Shown here: positions 29,281 through 38,325 of the stretch, in pieces
Numbering within the stretch: position 1 is the stretch's first letter
Layout of the letters: the number at the start of each line of letters is the position of its first letter
NCBI RefSeq assembly: GCF_000938265.1
Contig: NZ_JYFC01000001.1
Location: 62,001-126,000 of the forward strand
DNA length: 64,000 nt
Direction of reading: 5' to 3'
Origin: Agreia bicolorata
GTDB taxonomy: Bacteria > Actinomycetota > Actinomycetes > Actinomycetales > Microbacteriaceae
The notes under the pieces: model-generated
What the model was told of the DNA's origin: nothing
The model's input: the letters and a program-made list of their open reading frames with translations, nothing else
Database searches by the model: none
Program-made: the position numbers and the translations under genes

Positions 29281-29765
29281 GCGTTCTCTCCTAGTGATTC
29301 GGATGCTGCTGGCCCCTCGGCCGGCAGAGACGTGGAGTACCCGGTCGAACCGAATCCTCCGGCTCCCCTGTCACTGCCGGGAAGGGTGTCGACGGGAATG
29401 AATACGGCACGGGAGACCGGCATAACGATGAGCTGGGCGATTCGATCCCCGACGCCGATATCGTACGGCACGGTGCTGTCCGTGTTCAGGAGGGCCACCT
29501 TGATCTCGCCCCGGTACCCCGCGTCTACCGTTCCCGGAGAATTCACGATCGTGATGCCGTGCTTGGCCGCGAGCCCGCTGCGCGGAACAACGAAGGCCGC
29601 GAAACCGTCGGGAAGGGCGATGCTCACTCCGGTGCCGACGAGTCGGCGCTCGCCGGGAGACAGCGTCAACGCCTCCGTCGACGTGAGATCAGCGCCCGCA
29701 TCGCCAGGGTGGGAGTAGCTGGGAATCGCGGTGGCCTGAATGAGAACTTCGACTGACTGGGTCAC
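29277..29765 (-). CDS. dut: Deoxyuridine 5'-triphosphate nucleotidohydrolase
   Basis: dUTPase (162 residues) converts dUTP to dUMP, keeping uracil out of DNA. All five trimeric dUTPase motifs are visible: HPGDAGADLTS, PRSGLAAKHG, VNSPGTVDAGYRGEI, GDRIAQLIV and the C-terminal RGAGGFGSTG. The frame is open to an ATG at 29807, but that would share CATG with the divergent DUF3093 start. The GTG at 29765 matches family N-termini and has TACCCT (29773-29778) 7 nt upstream, so it is taken as a leaderless start. Confidence 0.93.
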   Translation of the reverse strand: MTQSVEVLIQATAIPSYSHPGDAGADLTSTEALTLSPGERRLVGTGVSIALPDGFAAFVVPRSGLAAKHGITIVNSPGTVDAGYRGEIKVALLNTDSTVPYDIGVGDRIAQLIVMPVSRAVFIPVDTLPGSDRGAGGFGSTGYSTSLPAEGPAASESLGENA

Positions 29766-29805
29766 GCAGTCGAGGGTAGTGCAGTTTGTCTGATCGAATA
29801 GGTGC

Positions 29806-30237
29806 ATGTCTTCGTATCGTGAGCGGCTCTGGCCCTCAATCTGGATCTATCTCGCCACCGCACTCGTCATACCGGCGAGTATTCTCGTTCTCGCGCCAGT
29901 GAATCTCACAGCCGGCATCATTGCGGCCGCTGTTCTGTTCATCGGTCTGACAGGGATCTTCATCGTTCTTGCCCCCGTCATAGAGGTGAAAGACGGCATG
30001 CTGATCGCTGGCAAAGCCCAGATCCCCCTCGAACTGCTCGGTACGCCGTCGATCTTCAAGGGAGGTGCGGCGACTCTTCAACGCGGCCAGCGCCTCGACG
30101 CGCGCGCGTGGCTCTGCCTCCGAGGCTGGGTGGATCCGGTCATAAAAATACCCCTCGAGGATCCGGACGACCCGACGCCGTACTGGCTCGTGTCGTCTCG
30201 GAATCCTGAGGGGTTGGCAGCTGCTCTATCCGCCTAG
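29806..30237 (+). CDS. DUF3093 family membrane protein
   Basis: The 143-residue product has two N-terminal membrane helices (about 10-30 and 35-55) and a cytosolic domain with APVIEVKDGMLIAGKAQIPL and DPDDPTPYWLVSSRNPEGL. This is the DUF3093 family, known from the conserved dut neighbourhood of actinobacteria; function unknown. A short AGG lies before the ATG. Confidence 0.88.
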   Translation: MSSYRERLWPSIWIYLATALVIPASILVLAPVNLTAGIIAAAVLFIGLTGIFIVLAPVIEVKDGMLIAGKAQIPLELLGTPSIFKGGAATLQRGQRLDARAWLCLRGWVDPVIKIPLEDPDDPTPYWLVSSRNPEGLAAALSA

Positions 30238-30267
30238 GCGGCGGCACCGTGCGCGGGGTGCTCTGCG

Positions 30268-30561
30268 TCAGGCAGCGCACTCCACGCAGATCGGGCCGAG
30301 CTTCTCTTCGTGATCGATCTGCGAACGGTGCTTCACAAGGAAGCAGTTGATGCAGGTGAATTCGTCGGCCTGCGGAGGCAGAACGACGACATCGAGATCG
30401 AGGTCCGAGAGGTCTGCTCCCGGCAGTTCGAAGCCACCGGGGTTGTCGGCATCGTCAACATCTACGACACCAGACATCTTGTCTGGAACGCGCTCTTTGA
30501 GCGCTTCAATCGACTCCGAATCGTCGTCGTTCTTGCGCGGAGCGTCGTAATCAGTTGCCAT
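30268..30561 (-). CDS. DUF4193 family protein (small, zinc-ribbon-like)
   Basis: A 97-residue acidic protein beginning MATDYDAPRK, with CINC and CVEC pairs near residues 70-95 that could bind zinc. This is the DUF4193 family, which in M. tuberculosis (Rv2699c) sits in the same position beside dut. Function unknown. The longer open frame to 30843 has no homology; the start is set by the conserved MATDYDAPRK. An in-frame ATG two codons earlier (30567) is possible. Confidence 0.88.
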   Translation of the reverse strand: MATDYDAPRKNDDDSESIEALKERVPDKMSGVVDVDDADNPGGFELPGADLSDLDLDVVVLPPQADEFTCINCFLVKHRSQIDHEEKLGPICVECAA

Positions 30562-30760
30562 GCCCATCCACTTCTGAGGAGATTGATAAAACCAAATCGG
30601 CGGCGTTAGTTTGCACGAAAGCCACCGGAATAGCAATTCGGATCGGAGTCCTCGTCGCCCATCGACGCCATCAACTTGCGGCACGCCCGTTACATTCCCG
30701 GAATTCGGCCGAGAACATGGCATGGTCGTAGCAACAGTGACCGCTGGAGGCCTCTTCACC

Positions 30761-31906
30761 ATGCAGGAATTGACAGTAATCGGCGTCGAAGACGGCGCCC
30801 TCCTTGTTGCGTCCGACGCCGGCGAGCGATACCGCATCGCCATCGACGACGTGCTTCAGAGCCGCATCAGGCAGACCCTGACACCGTCGAACAACGGCAA
30901 ACGCGTCTCGCCCCGCGAGATCCAGGGTCATATCCGTTCGGGCTTGTCTGCTGAAGAGGTGAGCCGACTCACGGGAGCCGACCTCGACTACGTCGAACGG
31001 TTCGAGGGGCCGGTTCTCGCCGAACGCGCCTACGTCGTGAACTCGGCGCTCAAGGTCGCCGTGCAGATCGACTCCGCCCTCGACCCCCTGGGAGAGGAGC
31101 CGACGTCGACATTCGGCGAAGCGATCCAGGAGCGCCTCGAAGGGCTCGGCGCAACCGACGAGCGATGGGCGAGCTGGAAGGACGAATCCGGCTGGATCGT
31201 CAAACTGTCGTTCACGGCGAACGAGATCGATCACGATGCGCGGTGGCAGTACGACCCGAAGCGTCACGCCCTCACTCCTCTCAACACCGAGGCCGTCACC
31301 CTGTCGCAGAACGGTGAGATCACCGAAGGCCTCATTCCGAGGCTCCGTGTCGTCTCGCCGCGCGTCGAGGTAGAGGAATCTGATTCCTCACCCGCCGTCG
31401 CGCCAACCACGACCAACGACACGGCACCGAATCCCGAAGTGATTCCCTACGGTCGAAGCGCGTCTCAGGCAGAGTCGTCGCCCGCCGCCACCTCCGCCGC
31501 GATCTCCCGTTCAGAGGAACGACCCGCGGAGAACCTGAACCAGACGGCAGATCTTCTCGAGGCGCTCCGTCGCCGGCGGGGCGAACGCGAGGCAGCCGTC
31601 TTCGTCGACGACTTCGACGACAGCGGATCCTCGCCCGGCTCGCCAGCCTCCAGTGAACGAACCGCTTCGCAGCGCCCCACCGACATTTCCCGAGAGAAGC
31701 GCGAGACGGAGTCGCGACCCACGCTCACCTCGTCGATCTGGGCCTCTGCCGCACGCAATGACACTCTCGACGGCATCGAGGCGCCGGAGTCCGAGACTCC
31801 CGCTCCTGCCGCATCACAGCCCAAGCCGCCGCGGCGCAGTCGCGCTGCGATGCCCAGCTGGGACGAGATCGTCTTCGGCGCTCGAACCGACGACGATCTC
31901 GCCTGA
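30761..31906 (+). CDS. sepH: Septation protein SepH
   Basis: A 381-residue protein whose N-terminal DUF3071 domain (about 1-195) contains the helix-turn-helix segment GHIRSGLSAEEVSRLTGADL and WASWKDESGWIVKLSF. SepH stimulates FtsZ assembly during septation in Streptomyces and mycobacteria. Residues 200-381 are a disordered Ser/Pro/Thr-rich tail ending in MPSWDEIVFG, a short conserved C-terminal motif. The ATG at 30761 follows GGAGG by 10 bases; the longer frame from 30611 is not conserved. Confidence 0.92.
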   Translation: MQELTVIGVEDGALLVASDAGERYRIAIDDVLQSRIRQTLTPSNNGKRVSPREIQGHIRSGLSAEEVSRLTGADLDYVERFEGPVLAERAYVVNSALKVAVQIDSALDPLGEEPTSTFGEAIQERLEGLGATDERWASWKDESGWIVKLSFTANEIDHDARWQYDPKRHALTPLNTEAVTLSQNGEITEGLIPRLRVVSPRVEVEESDSSPAVAPTTTNDTAPNPEVIPYGRSASQAESSPAATSAAISRSEERPAENLNQTADLLEALRRRRGEREAAVFVDDFDDSGSSPGSPASSERTASQRPTDISREKRETESRPTLTSSIWASAARNDTLDGIEAPESETPAPAASQPKPPRRSRAAMPSWDEIVFGARTDDDLA

Positions 31907-31911
31907 CGGAT

Positions 31912-31953
31912 CGGGTATCAGCGCTCGGGTCTCAACGCTCGGGTCTCAGCGCT
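31912..31953. repeat. Three 14-bp tandem repeats at a convergent gene junction
   Basis: CGGGTATCAGCGCT (31912-31925), CGGGTCTCAACGCT (31926-31939) and CGGGTCTCAGCGCT (31940-31953) lie end to end between sepH and the phosphodiesterase gene and include its stop codon. Confidence 0.85.
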
Positions 31954-33106
31954 CGAAGGCGCCGAATCTGAGTAACGGAACGATCAGCTCGTCGGAACTC
32001 CATGATCCGTGCTGGCCGATCATTCGGCGCGACGGGTCGTGAGGCTTGCGCACGTCGTAGTAGACGACGTTCTTCGCCGCAGCGACGATGATGTCGCCTA
32101 TACGAGGTCTAACGGCATCGGCGACCTCGCCGAACCATCCCGCATCGATCGCCTCATCTCTGGTGAGCACCCACGCGCGATGGCCTTCGGACGCGCGCCA
32201 GGCATCCAGAACCGTCTGGCGCGTGTCTGCCGAGATGTCGGACTCGAGGTGCAACTGGAGACAGCGGGGATCTCCGGCGACGTGAACGACGCCTTTCATC
32301 TGCGCGTCGGTGCCGAAGAGCACCTGAGACGTCTGGGGAACGTCGACGACACCATGATCAGCGGTCAGCAGCACCCCTTCGTCTGTGCGCAGGGTACGCA
32401 CGAACGACTGCATCGCGGAGTCGAGTTCTTCCAGCAGATGAGTCCACCGGTCGGACTGCCATCCGTGGGCATGAGCCGTCATATCTAGCTCGGGAACGTA
32501 GACGTAGGAGATCGACCGGGCGTCGCGATCGAGCACAGAGCGAGCCACCTCGAATCTCTCGGAGATAGAATCGGCCGCCAGATAGTGGGCCCCACGAAGA
32601 ACGGCATCCGTGAAGCCGGATGACTCGTACCTCCTTGGTCCAACGGCCATCGCGCTGATTCCCGCTGCAGTCGCGTGCTCGAACACGGTGGAGCGCCTCT
32701 GCCAGACAGAGGGCTCCATGTCGGCGGCCCATCCGGTCAGCTGATTCGCCACCCTCTGCGACGCCGGAACAAGTGCCGAATAACCCACGAGTCCGTGTTG
32801 CCCCGGCGACGCTCCCGTGGTGAGCGAGGCGAGCGCAGCAGCTGTCGTGGTGGGGAACCCGCTGACGAGCGTCGCCTTCTTGAAGAAGCGCGATGCCAGA
32901 AATCGAGCGTGCCCGGTGCGCTGGCGCAGTGCGGATGCGCCGAGCCCGTCGACGAGTACGACCACGGCCTTCGACACGGCCGGCAGGCCCAGACGATTGT
33001 CTTCGGACGTCACTGCCGCAAGACAACTGGGCAACACGTCCGACAGACGAGGCTCGTCGGATCGGGTCGCCGGTAGCATGGGGGGCATCGGGGCCAAGTC
33101 TGGCAC
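31946..33106 (-). CDS. Alkaline-phosphatase-fold phosphodiesterase (type I NPP-like)
   Basis: The 386-residue protein has metal-site residues of the alkaline phosphatase superfamily: VVVLVDGLGASAL (Asp), the nucleophile segment SGFPTTTAAALASLTTG (Thr), YVPELDMTAHAHGW and LLTADHGVVDVP (Asp-His), and IGQHGSWSSDELIVPLL. It probably hydrolyses phosphodiester or nucleotide bonds. No signal peptide is obvious. The GTG at 33106 gives the longest form; in-frame ATGs at 33088 and 33079 are equally possible because no ribosome binding site decides. Confidence 0.85.
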   Translation of the reverse strand: MPDLAPMPPMLPATRSDEPRLSDVLPSCLAAVTSEDNRLGLPAVSKAVVVLVDGLGASALRQRTGHARFLASRFFKKATLVSGFPTTTAAALASLTTGASPGQHGLVGYSALVPASQRVANQLTGWAADMEPSVWQRRSTVFEHATAAGISAMAVGPRRYESSGFTDAVLRGAHYLAADSISERFEVARSVLDRDARSISYVYVPELDMTAHAHGWQSDRWTHLLEELDSAMQSFVRTLRTDEGVLLTADHGVVDVPQTSQVLFGTDAQMKGVVHVAGDPRCLQLHLESDISADTRQTVLDAWRASEGHRAWVLTRDEAIDAGWFGEVADAVRPRIGDIIVAAAKNVVYYDVRKPHDPSRRMIGQHGSWSSDELIVPLLRFGAFER

Positions 33107-33174
33107 ACGTGACGGCAGGATTTCTCGTCCCGATCACGAACCGAGCGTCGACCGATCTCGTACCGGTGCGCCGC

Positions 33175-33190
33175 CTTTCTTCGAAGAAAG
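33175..33190. promoter_or_regulatory. 16-bp palindrome before parC
   Basis: CTTTCTTCGAAGAAAG is perfectly self-complementary and ends 12 bases before the parC ATG. It may be an operator or an RNA hairpin; no regulator can be named. Confidence 0.4.
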
Positions 33191-33202
33191 CCCCATTCAG
33201 GT

Positions 33203-35704
33203 ATGACCCCTCAGACACCAGACGCCGCCCCCGAGACGCCCGAGAAGATTCTCGACGTCGACGTCTCAACCGAGATGCAGGACTCGTTCCTTGAGTACGC
33301 CTACTCGGTGATCTACTCCCGCGCTCTGCCTGATGCTCGAGACGGCCTCAAGCCGGTGCAGCGCCGCATTCTGTACCAGATGAGCGACATGGGGCTGCGC
33401 CCCGACAGGGGGCACGTCAAGAGCGCCCGCGTCGTGGGCGAGGTGATGGGCAAGCTGCATCCCCACGGCGATACGGCGATCTATGACGCGCTCGTACGCA
33501 TGGCCCAGTCGTGGACTCTGCGCGTTCCCCTCATCGACGGACACGGCAACTTCGGTTCCCCCGATGACGGACCGGCCGCGCCGCGGTACACCGAGGCGCG
33601 CCTTGCGGCGGCGGCTCTCGCGATGACCGACGGACTCGACGAAGACGTTGTGGACTTCGTTCCCAACTACGACAACCAGCTGACCCAGCCCGATGTGCTT
33701 CCCGCGGCATTTCCGAACCTGCTCGTCAACGGCGCAGCGGGCATCGCAGTGGGTATGGCCACGAACATGGCGCCGCACAACCTCATCGAGGTCGTCGCCG
33801 GGGCGCGCTATCTCATCGAGAACCCCGATGCGTCGATCGACGATCTGATGTCGTTCATTCCCGGCCCGGATCTGCCCGGAGGTGGAACGATCGTCGGGCT
33901 GGCCGGCATCCGCGACGCGTACACGACAGGTCGGGGAAGCTTCAAGACGCGTGCCCGGGTGAGCATCGAGAACCTCACCGCGCGCAAGGTGGGTCTCGTC
34001 GTGACGGAGCTCCCCTATCTCGTGGGTACCGAGAAGGTGATATCGAAGATCAAAGACGGAGTGACCAGCAAGAAGCTCGCGGGTATCTCCGACGTCACGG
34101 ACCTGACCGACCGCACCCACGGCCTGCGGCTGGTCATCGGTATCAAGACCGGTTTCAGTCCCGACGCCGTGCTCGAGCAGCTCTATCGGTACACACCGCT
34201 CGAGGAGTCGTTCAATATCAACAACGTCGCCCTTGTGCGAGGCGAGCCGCAGACTCTCGGTCTGCGCGATCTGCTGCAGGTCTATATCGACCACCGCATC
34301 GACGTGATCACGCGACGCACACGTTTCCGTCTCGCGCGCAGAACCGAGCGGCTGCACCTTGTCGAGGGTCTTCTTATCGCCATCCTCAATATCGACGAGG
34401 TCATTCAGGTGATCCGCGCGAGCGAAGACACCGAGGCGGCACGAGCACGGCTGATCGACGTGTTCGAGTTGAGCGTGCTCCAGGCGGATTACATTCTCGA
34501 ACTTCGTCTTCGACGGCTCACCAAGTTCTCTCGCATCGAGCTCGAGGCGGAACGCGACTCCCTCCTTAGAGAGATCGAGGAGCTCACAGCGCTGCTCGGC
34601 TCGTCCGCCCTCATCCGTTTGGCAGTGTCGACAGAGCTCGACGCTGTGGCCGAGAAGCTCGGCACACCGCGCCGTACACTGCTCACCGAGGCGAAGCCCG
34701 GCGCAGCGCCCGCTTCGCGTCGCGCGCAGCCGGTCGTGCTCGAACTCGCCGACACCGCGTGCGTGATCGCTCTCAGCAGCACAGGCAGGGCTATCCGAAT
34801 CGATTACCCCGAAGGCACGGATGCCGCACCGCTTCCTGGGGCGGCCGCTCGCCGGGCGCGTCACGACGCAGTGCTTTCTCTCGTGAGCACCACGAGTCGA
34901 AGCGAGGTCGGTGCCGTCACAACACTCGGCAGGCTCATTCGTATGCCCGTGCTCGATCTGCCTGTTGTGCCGATCAACTCCGTGCAACTCGCTGCTGGTG
35001 TGCGCATCGCGGAGTACCTGGGACTCGATGCGAAGAGGGAGCGCGTGGTCGGCCTGGTGTCGCTCGATTCAGCCCTTCCGATCGCGCTCGGCACGGTCAG
35101 TGGAGTGGTCAAGCGACTCATTCCCCAGGACTATGCGAACAAGCCCGACTTCGAGATCATCGCTCTCAAACCTGGCGACCAGATCGTCGGCGTCGCCCAG
35201 CCCACGGAGCAGAGCGAACTGATCTTCGCAGCCTCCGACGCCCAGCTGCTCCGGTTCTCGGTGAACTCCGTGCGACCGCAGGGTCGTACGGCCGGGGGTA
35301 TGGCCGGCATGAAGCTGTCGCCGGGCGCCCGTTGCATCTTCTTCGGAGCTGTGTCGCCCGAGGAGAGCGCCGTCGTTGCGACCGTCGCGGGCAGCACGTC
35401 GATGCTTGCCGGCACTGATCCCGGCAGCGCCAAGGTGTCCGACTTCTCCGAGTTCCCCGCCAAGGGCCGTGCGACCGGAGGCGTGCGCGCTCAACGGTTC
35501 TTGAAGGGCGAAGACGTCATGATCCTCGCCTGGGTCGGCCCGCAGCCCGCACTCGCTGTCGGCACGGACGGCAGCATTCGCCGGCTCCCGGATGGCGGAT
35601 CTCGGCGCGACGCATCCGGTGCACCCTTGGAGGCGATCGTCGGATCTATCGGAGCCACGATGGCGTCCCTCATGCCCGCCGAGTCCGCGATCAACGCAGA
35701 TTGA
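33203..35704 (+). CDS. parC: DNA topoisomerase IV subunit A
   Basis: The 833-residue type IIA topoisomerase subunit breaks and rejoins DNA. The winged-helix domain has the quinolone region [17 protein letters not shown] (Thr where E. coli GyrA has Ser83, Asp87 kept) and the catalytic Tyr in [11 protein letters not shown]. The C-terminal beta-pinwheel lacks a QRRGGKG-like GyrA box, so it is ParC rather than GyrA, consistent with the parE-like gene downstream. The ATG at 33203 lacks a clear ribosome binding site. Confidence 0.9.
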   Translation: MTPQTPDAAPETPEKILDVDVSTEMQDSFLEYAYSVIYSRALPDARDGLKPVQRRILYQMSDMGLRPDRGHVKSARVVGEVMGKLHPHGDTAIYDALVRMAQSWTLRVPLIDGHGNFGSPDDGPAAPRYTEARLAAAALAMTDGLDEDVVDFVPNYDNQLTQPDVLPAAFPNLLVNGAAGIAVGMATNMAPHNLIEVVAGARYLIENPDASIDDLMSFIPGPDLPGGGTIVGLAGIRDAYTTGRGSFKTRARVSIENLTARKVGLVVTELPYLVGTEKVISKIKDGVTSKKLAGISDVTDLTDRTHGLRLVIGIKTGFSPDAVLEQLYRYTPLEESFNINNVALVRGEPQTLGLRDLLQVYIDHRIDVITRRTRFRLARRTERLHLVEGLLIAILNIDEVIQVIRASEDTEAARARLIDVFELSVLQADYILELRLRRLTKFSRIELEAERDSLLREIEELTALLGSSALIRLAVSTELDAVAEKLGTPRRTLLTEAKPGAAPASRRAQPVVLELADTACVIALSSTGRAIRIDYPEGTDAAPLPGAAARRARHDAVLSLVSTTSRSEVGAVTTLGRLIRMPVLDLPVVPINSVQLAAGVRIAEYLGLDAKRERVVGLVSLDSALPIALGTVSGVVKRLIPQDYANKPDFEIIALKPGDQIVGVAQPTEQSELIFAASDAQLLRFSVNSVRPQGRTAGGMAGMKLSPGARCIFFGAVSPEESAVVATVAGSTSMLAGTDPGSAKVSDFSEFPAKGRATGGVRAQRFLKGEDVMILAWVGPQPALAVGTDGSIRRLPDGGSRRDASGAPLEAIVGSIGATMASLMPAESAINAD

Positions 35705-35710
35705 CAAAAA

Positions 35711-35749
35711 GAAGAGAGGCCGTTCCCCTCAGGGGAACGGCCTCTCTTC
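35711..35749. terminator. Bidirectional terminator between parC and the DUF7455 gene
   Basis: An 18-bp perfect stem (35711-35728 with 35732-35749) with a 3-base loop. A runs precede it on the plus strand, giving a T tract for the minus-strand gene. Confidence 0.88.
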
Positions 35750-35772
35750 AGTCTCGCGCTGAGATCTAGGGA

Positions 35773-36000
35773 CTACTTCTCGAGCAGCCGCGCAGACTCG
35801 TCGAGCCAACTCTTGGCGAGCGGCGAAAGCTTGTCGTGGAACTTCTTGCCGTGATGTGAGCAGAAGAAGAGTTCGCTGCCGGACTCCATTTCGACCCGCA
35901 CGTACGCCTGTGCGCCGCAGCTGTCACAACGATCTGCGCCGGTCAGTTGGTAGGTGGTCTCTTCGGTGATGGTGCCGTTCTCCGTTGCTGTTGTGTGCAT
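35773..36000 (-). CDS. Small zinc-ribbon protein (DUF7455)
   Basis: A 75-residue protein with CDSCGAQAYVRV and FFCSHHGKKF, a Cys2 plus Cys-His arrangement likely to hold zinc, and a helical C-terminus. This is a conserved actinobacterial family of unknown function, often near sigA and topoisomerase genes. GAGGAG precedes the ATG. It lies on the opposite strand between parC and parE and ends at their shared terminator. Confidence 0.85.
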   Translation of the reverse strand: MHTTATENGTITEETTYQLTGADRCDSCGAQAYVRVEMESGSELFFCSHHGKKFHDKLSPLAKSWLDESARLLEK

Positions 36001-36157
36001 GTGATGCTCCTCACGCCTCGCTGCTCGACAACCGATCTAGTTATCAAATCACGGGTAGGTTTCGCAGGTGCCGCTTTCGCTCGTGTTTCGCTCTGCGCGT
36101 ACGTCGAATCAGCACATTCGTGTCGGTGAGCCGGCACGCCCCGGCGGGAAACTACAG

Positions 36158-36185
36158 TTGATCGTTGGGCCCGGTTTCGTAGGCT
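36158..36185 (+). promoter_or_regulatory. Candidate promoter of parE
   Basis: TTGATC (36158-36163) and TAGGCT (36180-36185) are 16 bases apart, about 20 bases before the parE ribosome binding site. Confidence 0.5.
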
Positions 36186-36207
36186 CGACGCTTATTTTGG
36201 AGAACAC

Positions 36208-38292
36208 GTGGCATCGGCCGACTATTCCGCACGGCATCTGTCTGTACTCGAGGGTCTCGAGGCTGTGCGCAAGCGCCCTGGCATGTACATCGGGTCAACG
36301 GATTCCCGCGGACTCATGCACTGCGTGTGGGAGATCATCGACAACTCTGTCGACGAGGCCTTGGGCGGCCATGGCTCGGAGATCGAGATTCAGTTGCACG
36401 CCGACTCGAGCGTCGAGGTTCGTGACCGTGCGCGCGGCATCCCCGTCGATATCGAGCCGAAGACCGGCCTGTCGGGCGTCGAGGTCGTGTTCACCAAGCT
36501 GCACGCCGGTGGAAAGTTCGGCTCCGGCTCGTATGCGGCATCCGGTGGCCTGCACGGCGTCGGCGCATCTGTCGTCAACGCCCTCTCAGAACGCCTCGAT
36601 GTCGAGGTCGACCGTGACGGCAAGACCTATGCCATGTCGTTCCACCGTGGAGAACCAGGTGTCTTCGACGACTCCGGTTCGACTCCGACACCGGATGCCC
36701 CGTTCACACCGTTCGAGAACGGCAGCGAGCTGCGCATCGTCGGCAAGGTCAAGCGCGGCGTCACCGGAACACGCATCCGCTACTGGGCAGACCGACAGAT
36801 CTTCAGTTCGACGGCGCGCTTCCAGACAGAGGAACTCTTCGACCGGGCCCGCCAGACGGCGTTCCTCGTGCCCGGCCTATCGATCGGCATCACTGACGAA
36901 CGCGGTGAGGAAGTTCGTCGCGACGCGTTCCGGTTCGACGGTGGGATCGCGGAGTTCGTCGAACACCTCGCAACAGATTCCGGTGTGACCGAGACGTGGC
37001 GGCTTCAGGGCAGCGGGTCGTTCACCGAAACCGTGCCCGTGCTCTCGGCTCAGGGCGCCATGGTTCCTACCGAGCTCAGCAGGGAATGCGAGGTCGATCT
37101 GGCCCTGCGCTGGGGAACGGGCTACGAGACGACGTTCCGCAGCTTCGTGAACATCATCGCGACACCCAAGGGTGGAACCCACCAGGCCGGATTCGAGGCC
37201 GGGCTTCTCAAGTTTCTGCGACAGACCGTGGAGGCGAATGCGCGCCGACTCAAGGCGGGAACCGACAAGCTCGAGAAAGACGATGTTCTCGCCGGGCTCA
37301 CAGCTGTTCTCACGGTGCGGCTGCCCGAGCCACAGTTCGAAGGGCAGACGAAGGAGATTCTCGGAACTCCGGCTGTGCGCAACATCGTCTCGCAGGTCGT
37401 CGCGAAGGGCCTGAAAGAGAGATTCGAGTCGACGAAGCGCGACGACAAGGCTCAGACGGCTCTGGTGCTCGACAAGGTCGTCGCCGAGATGAAGTCGCGC
37501 ATCTCCGCTCGGGCGCACAAAGAGACTCAGCGTCGCAAGAATGCACTCGAGTCGTCTTCTCTGCCGGCGAAGCTCGTCGACTGCCGCTCCAACGATGTCG
37601 CCTTGAGCGAGTTGATGATCGTCGAGGGTGACTCGGCGCTGGGAACGGCGAAGCTGGCCCGCAACAGCGAATTCCAGGCGCTGCTGCCGATTCGAGGCAA
37701 GATCCTCAACGTTCAGAAGGCGTCTGTTTCGGACATGCTCGGCAATGCCGAATGCGCCTCGATCATTCAGGTCATCGGCGCAGGGTCGGGGCGCTCGTTC
37801 GACCTCTCGACCGCCCGCTACGGCAAGATCATCCTGATGAGCGACGCCGATGTCGATGGGGCACACATCAGAACTCTGCTGCTCACGCTGTTCTTCCGCT
37901 ACATGAGGCCACTCGTCGAAGACGGGCGGGTATACGCGGCTGTGCCCCCTCTGCACCGCGTGGTCGTCATGAATCCGGGAACGAAGCCCAACGAGACGAT
38001 CTACACCTACTCGGAGACGGAACTGCACACACTGCTCGCGCAGCTCGACAAGGCCAAGAAGCGCTACCAGGATCCGATTCAGCGCTACAAGGGTCTCGGC
38101 GAGATGGATGCCGATCAGCTCGCGACGACCACCATGGACAAGCGCCACCGCACCCTGCGCCGGGTCGGGGTCAGCGACGCGGAGCGGGCGGAGCGCACGT
38201 TCGACCTGCTGATGGGAGACGATGTGGCACCGCGCAAGGAGTTCATCATCGCCGGCTCCGAAGGAATGTCGCGGGAGCGCATCGATACCTGA
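36208..38292 (+). CDS. parE: DNA topoisomerase IV subunit B
   Basis: The 694-residue ATPase subunit has the GHKL nucleotide site (GLEAVRKRPGMYIGS, WEIIDNSVDEAL, GGLHGVGASVVNALS) and the Toprim domain with IVEGDSALGTAKLARN, LPIRGKILNVQKAS and MSDADVDGAHI. The Toprim EGDSALGTA replaces the gyrase EGDSAGGSA, a change seen in ParE-type proteins. TTTTGGAGAA precedes a GTG start. It ends 33 bases before the convergent racemase operon. Confidence 0.92.
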   Translation: MASADYSARHLSVLEGLEAVRKRPGMYIGSTDSRGLMHCVWEIIDNSVDEALGGHGSEIEIQLHADSSVEVRDRARGIPVDIEPKTGLSGVEVVFTKLHAGGKFGSGSYAASGGLHGVGASVVNALSERLDVEVDRDGKTYAMSFHRGEPGVFDDSGSTPTPDAPFTPFENGSELRIVGKVKRGVTGTRIRYWADRQIFSSTARFQTEELFDRARQTAFLVPGLSIGITDERGEEVRRDAFRFDGGIAEFVEHLATDSGVTETWRLQGSGSFTETVPVLSAQGAMVPTELSRECEVDLALRWGTGYETTFRSFVNIIATPKGGTHQAGFEAGLLKFLRQTVEANARRLKAGTDKLEKDDVLAGLTAVLTVRLPEPQFEGQTKEILGTPAVRNIVSQVVAKGLKERFESTKRDDKAQTALVLDKVVAEMKSRISARAHKETQRRKNALESSSLPAKLVDCRSNDVALSELMIVEGDSALGTAKLARNSEFQALLPIRGKILNVQKASVSDMLGNAECASIIQVIGAGSGRSFDLSTARYGKIILMSDADVDGAHIRTLLLTLFFRYMRPLVEDGRVYAAVPPLHRVVVMNPGTKPNETIYTYSETELHTLLAQLDKAKKRYQDPIQRYKGLGEMDADQLATTTMDKRHRTLRRVGVSDAERAERTFDLLMGDDVAPRKEFIIAGSEGMSRERIDT

Positions 38293-38325
38293 TTAGCGCC
38301 GGTCGGCAGCGAACCGCGGCGTCGT

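Noticed and set aside
33266-34987. Long open frame antisense to parC (573 codons)
   Set aside because: Same codon-position effect; translation is compositionally odd and the plus strand holds a certain gene.
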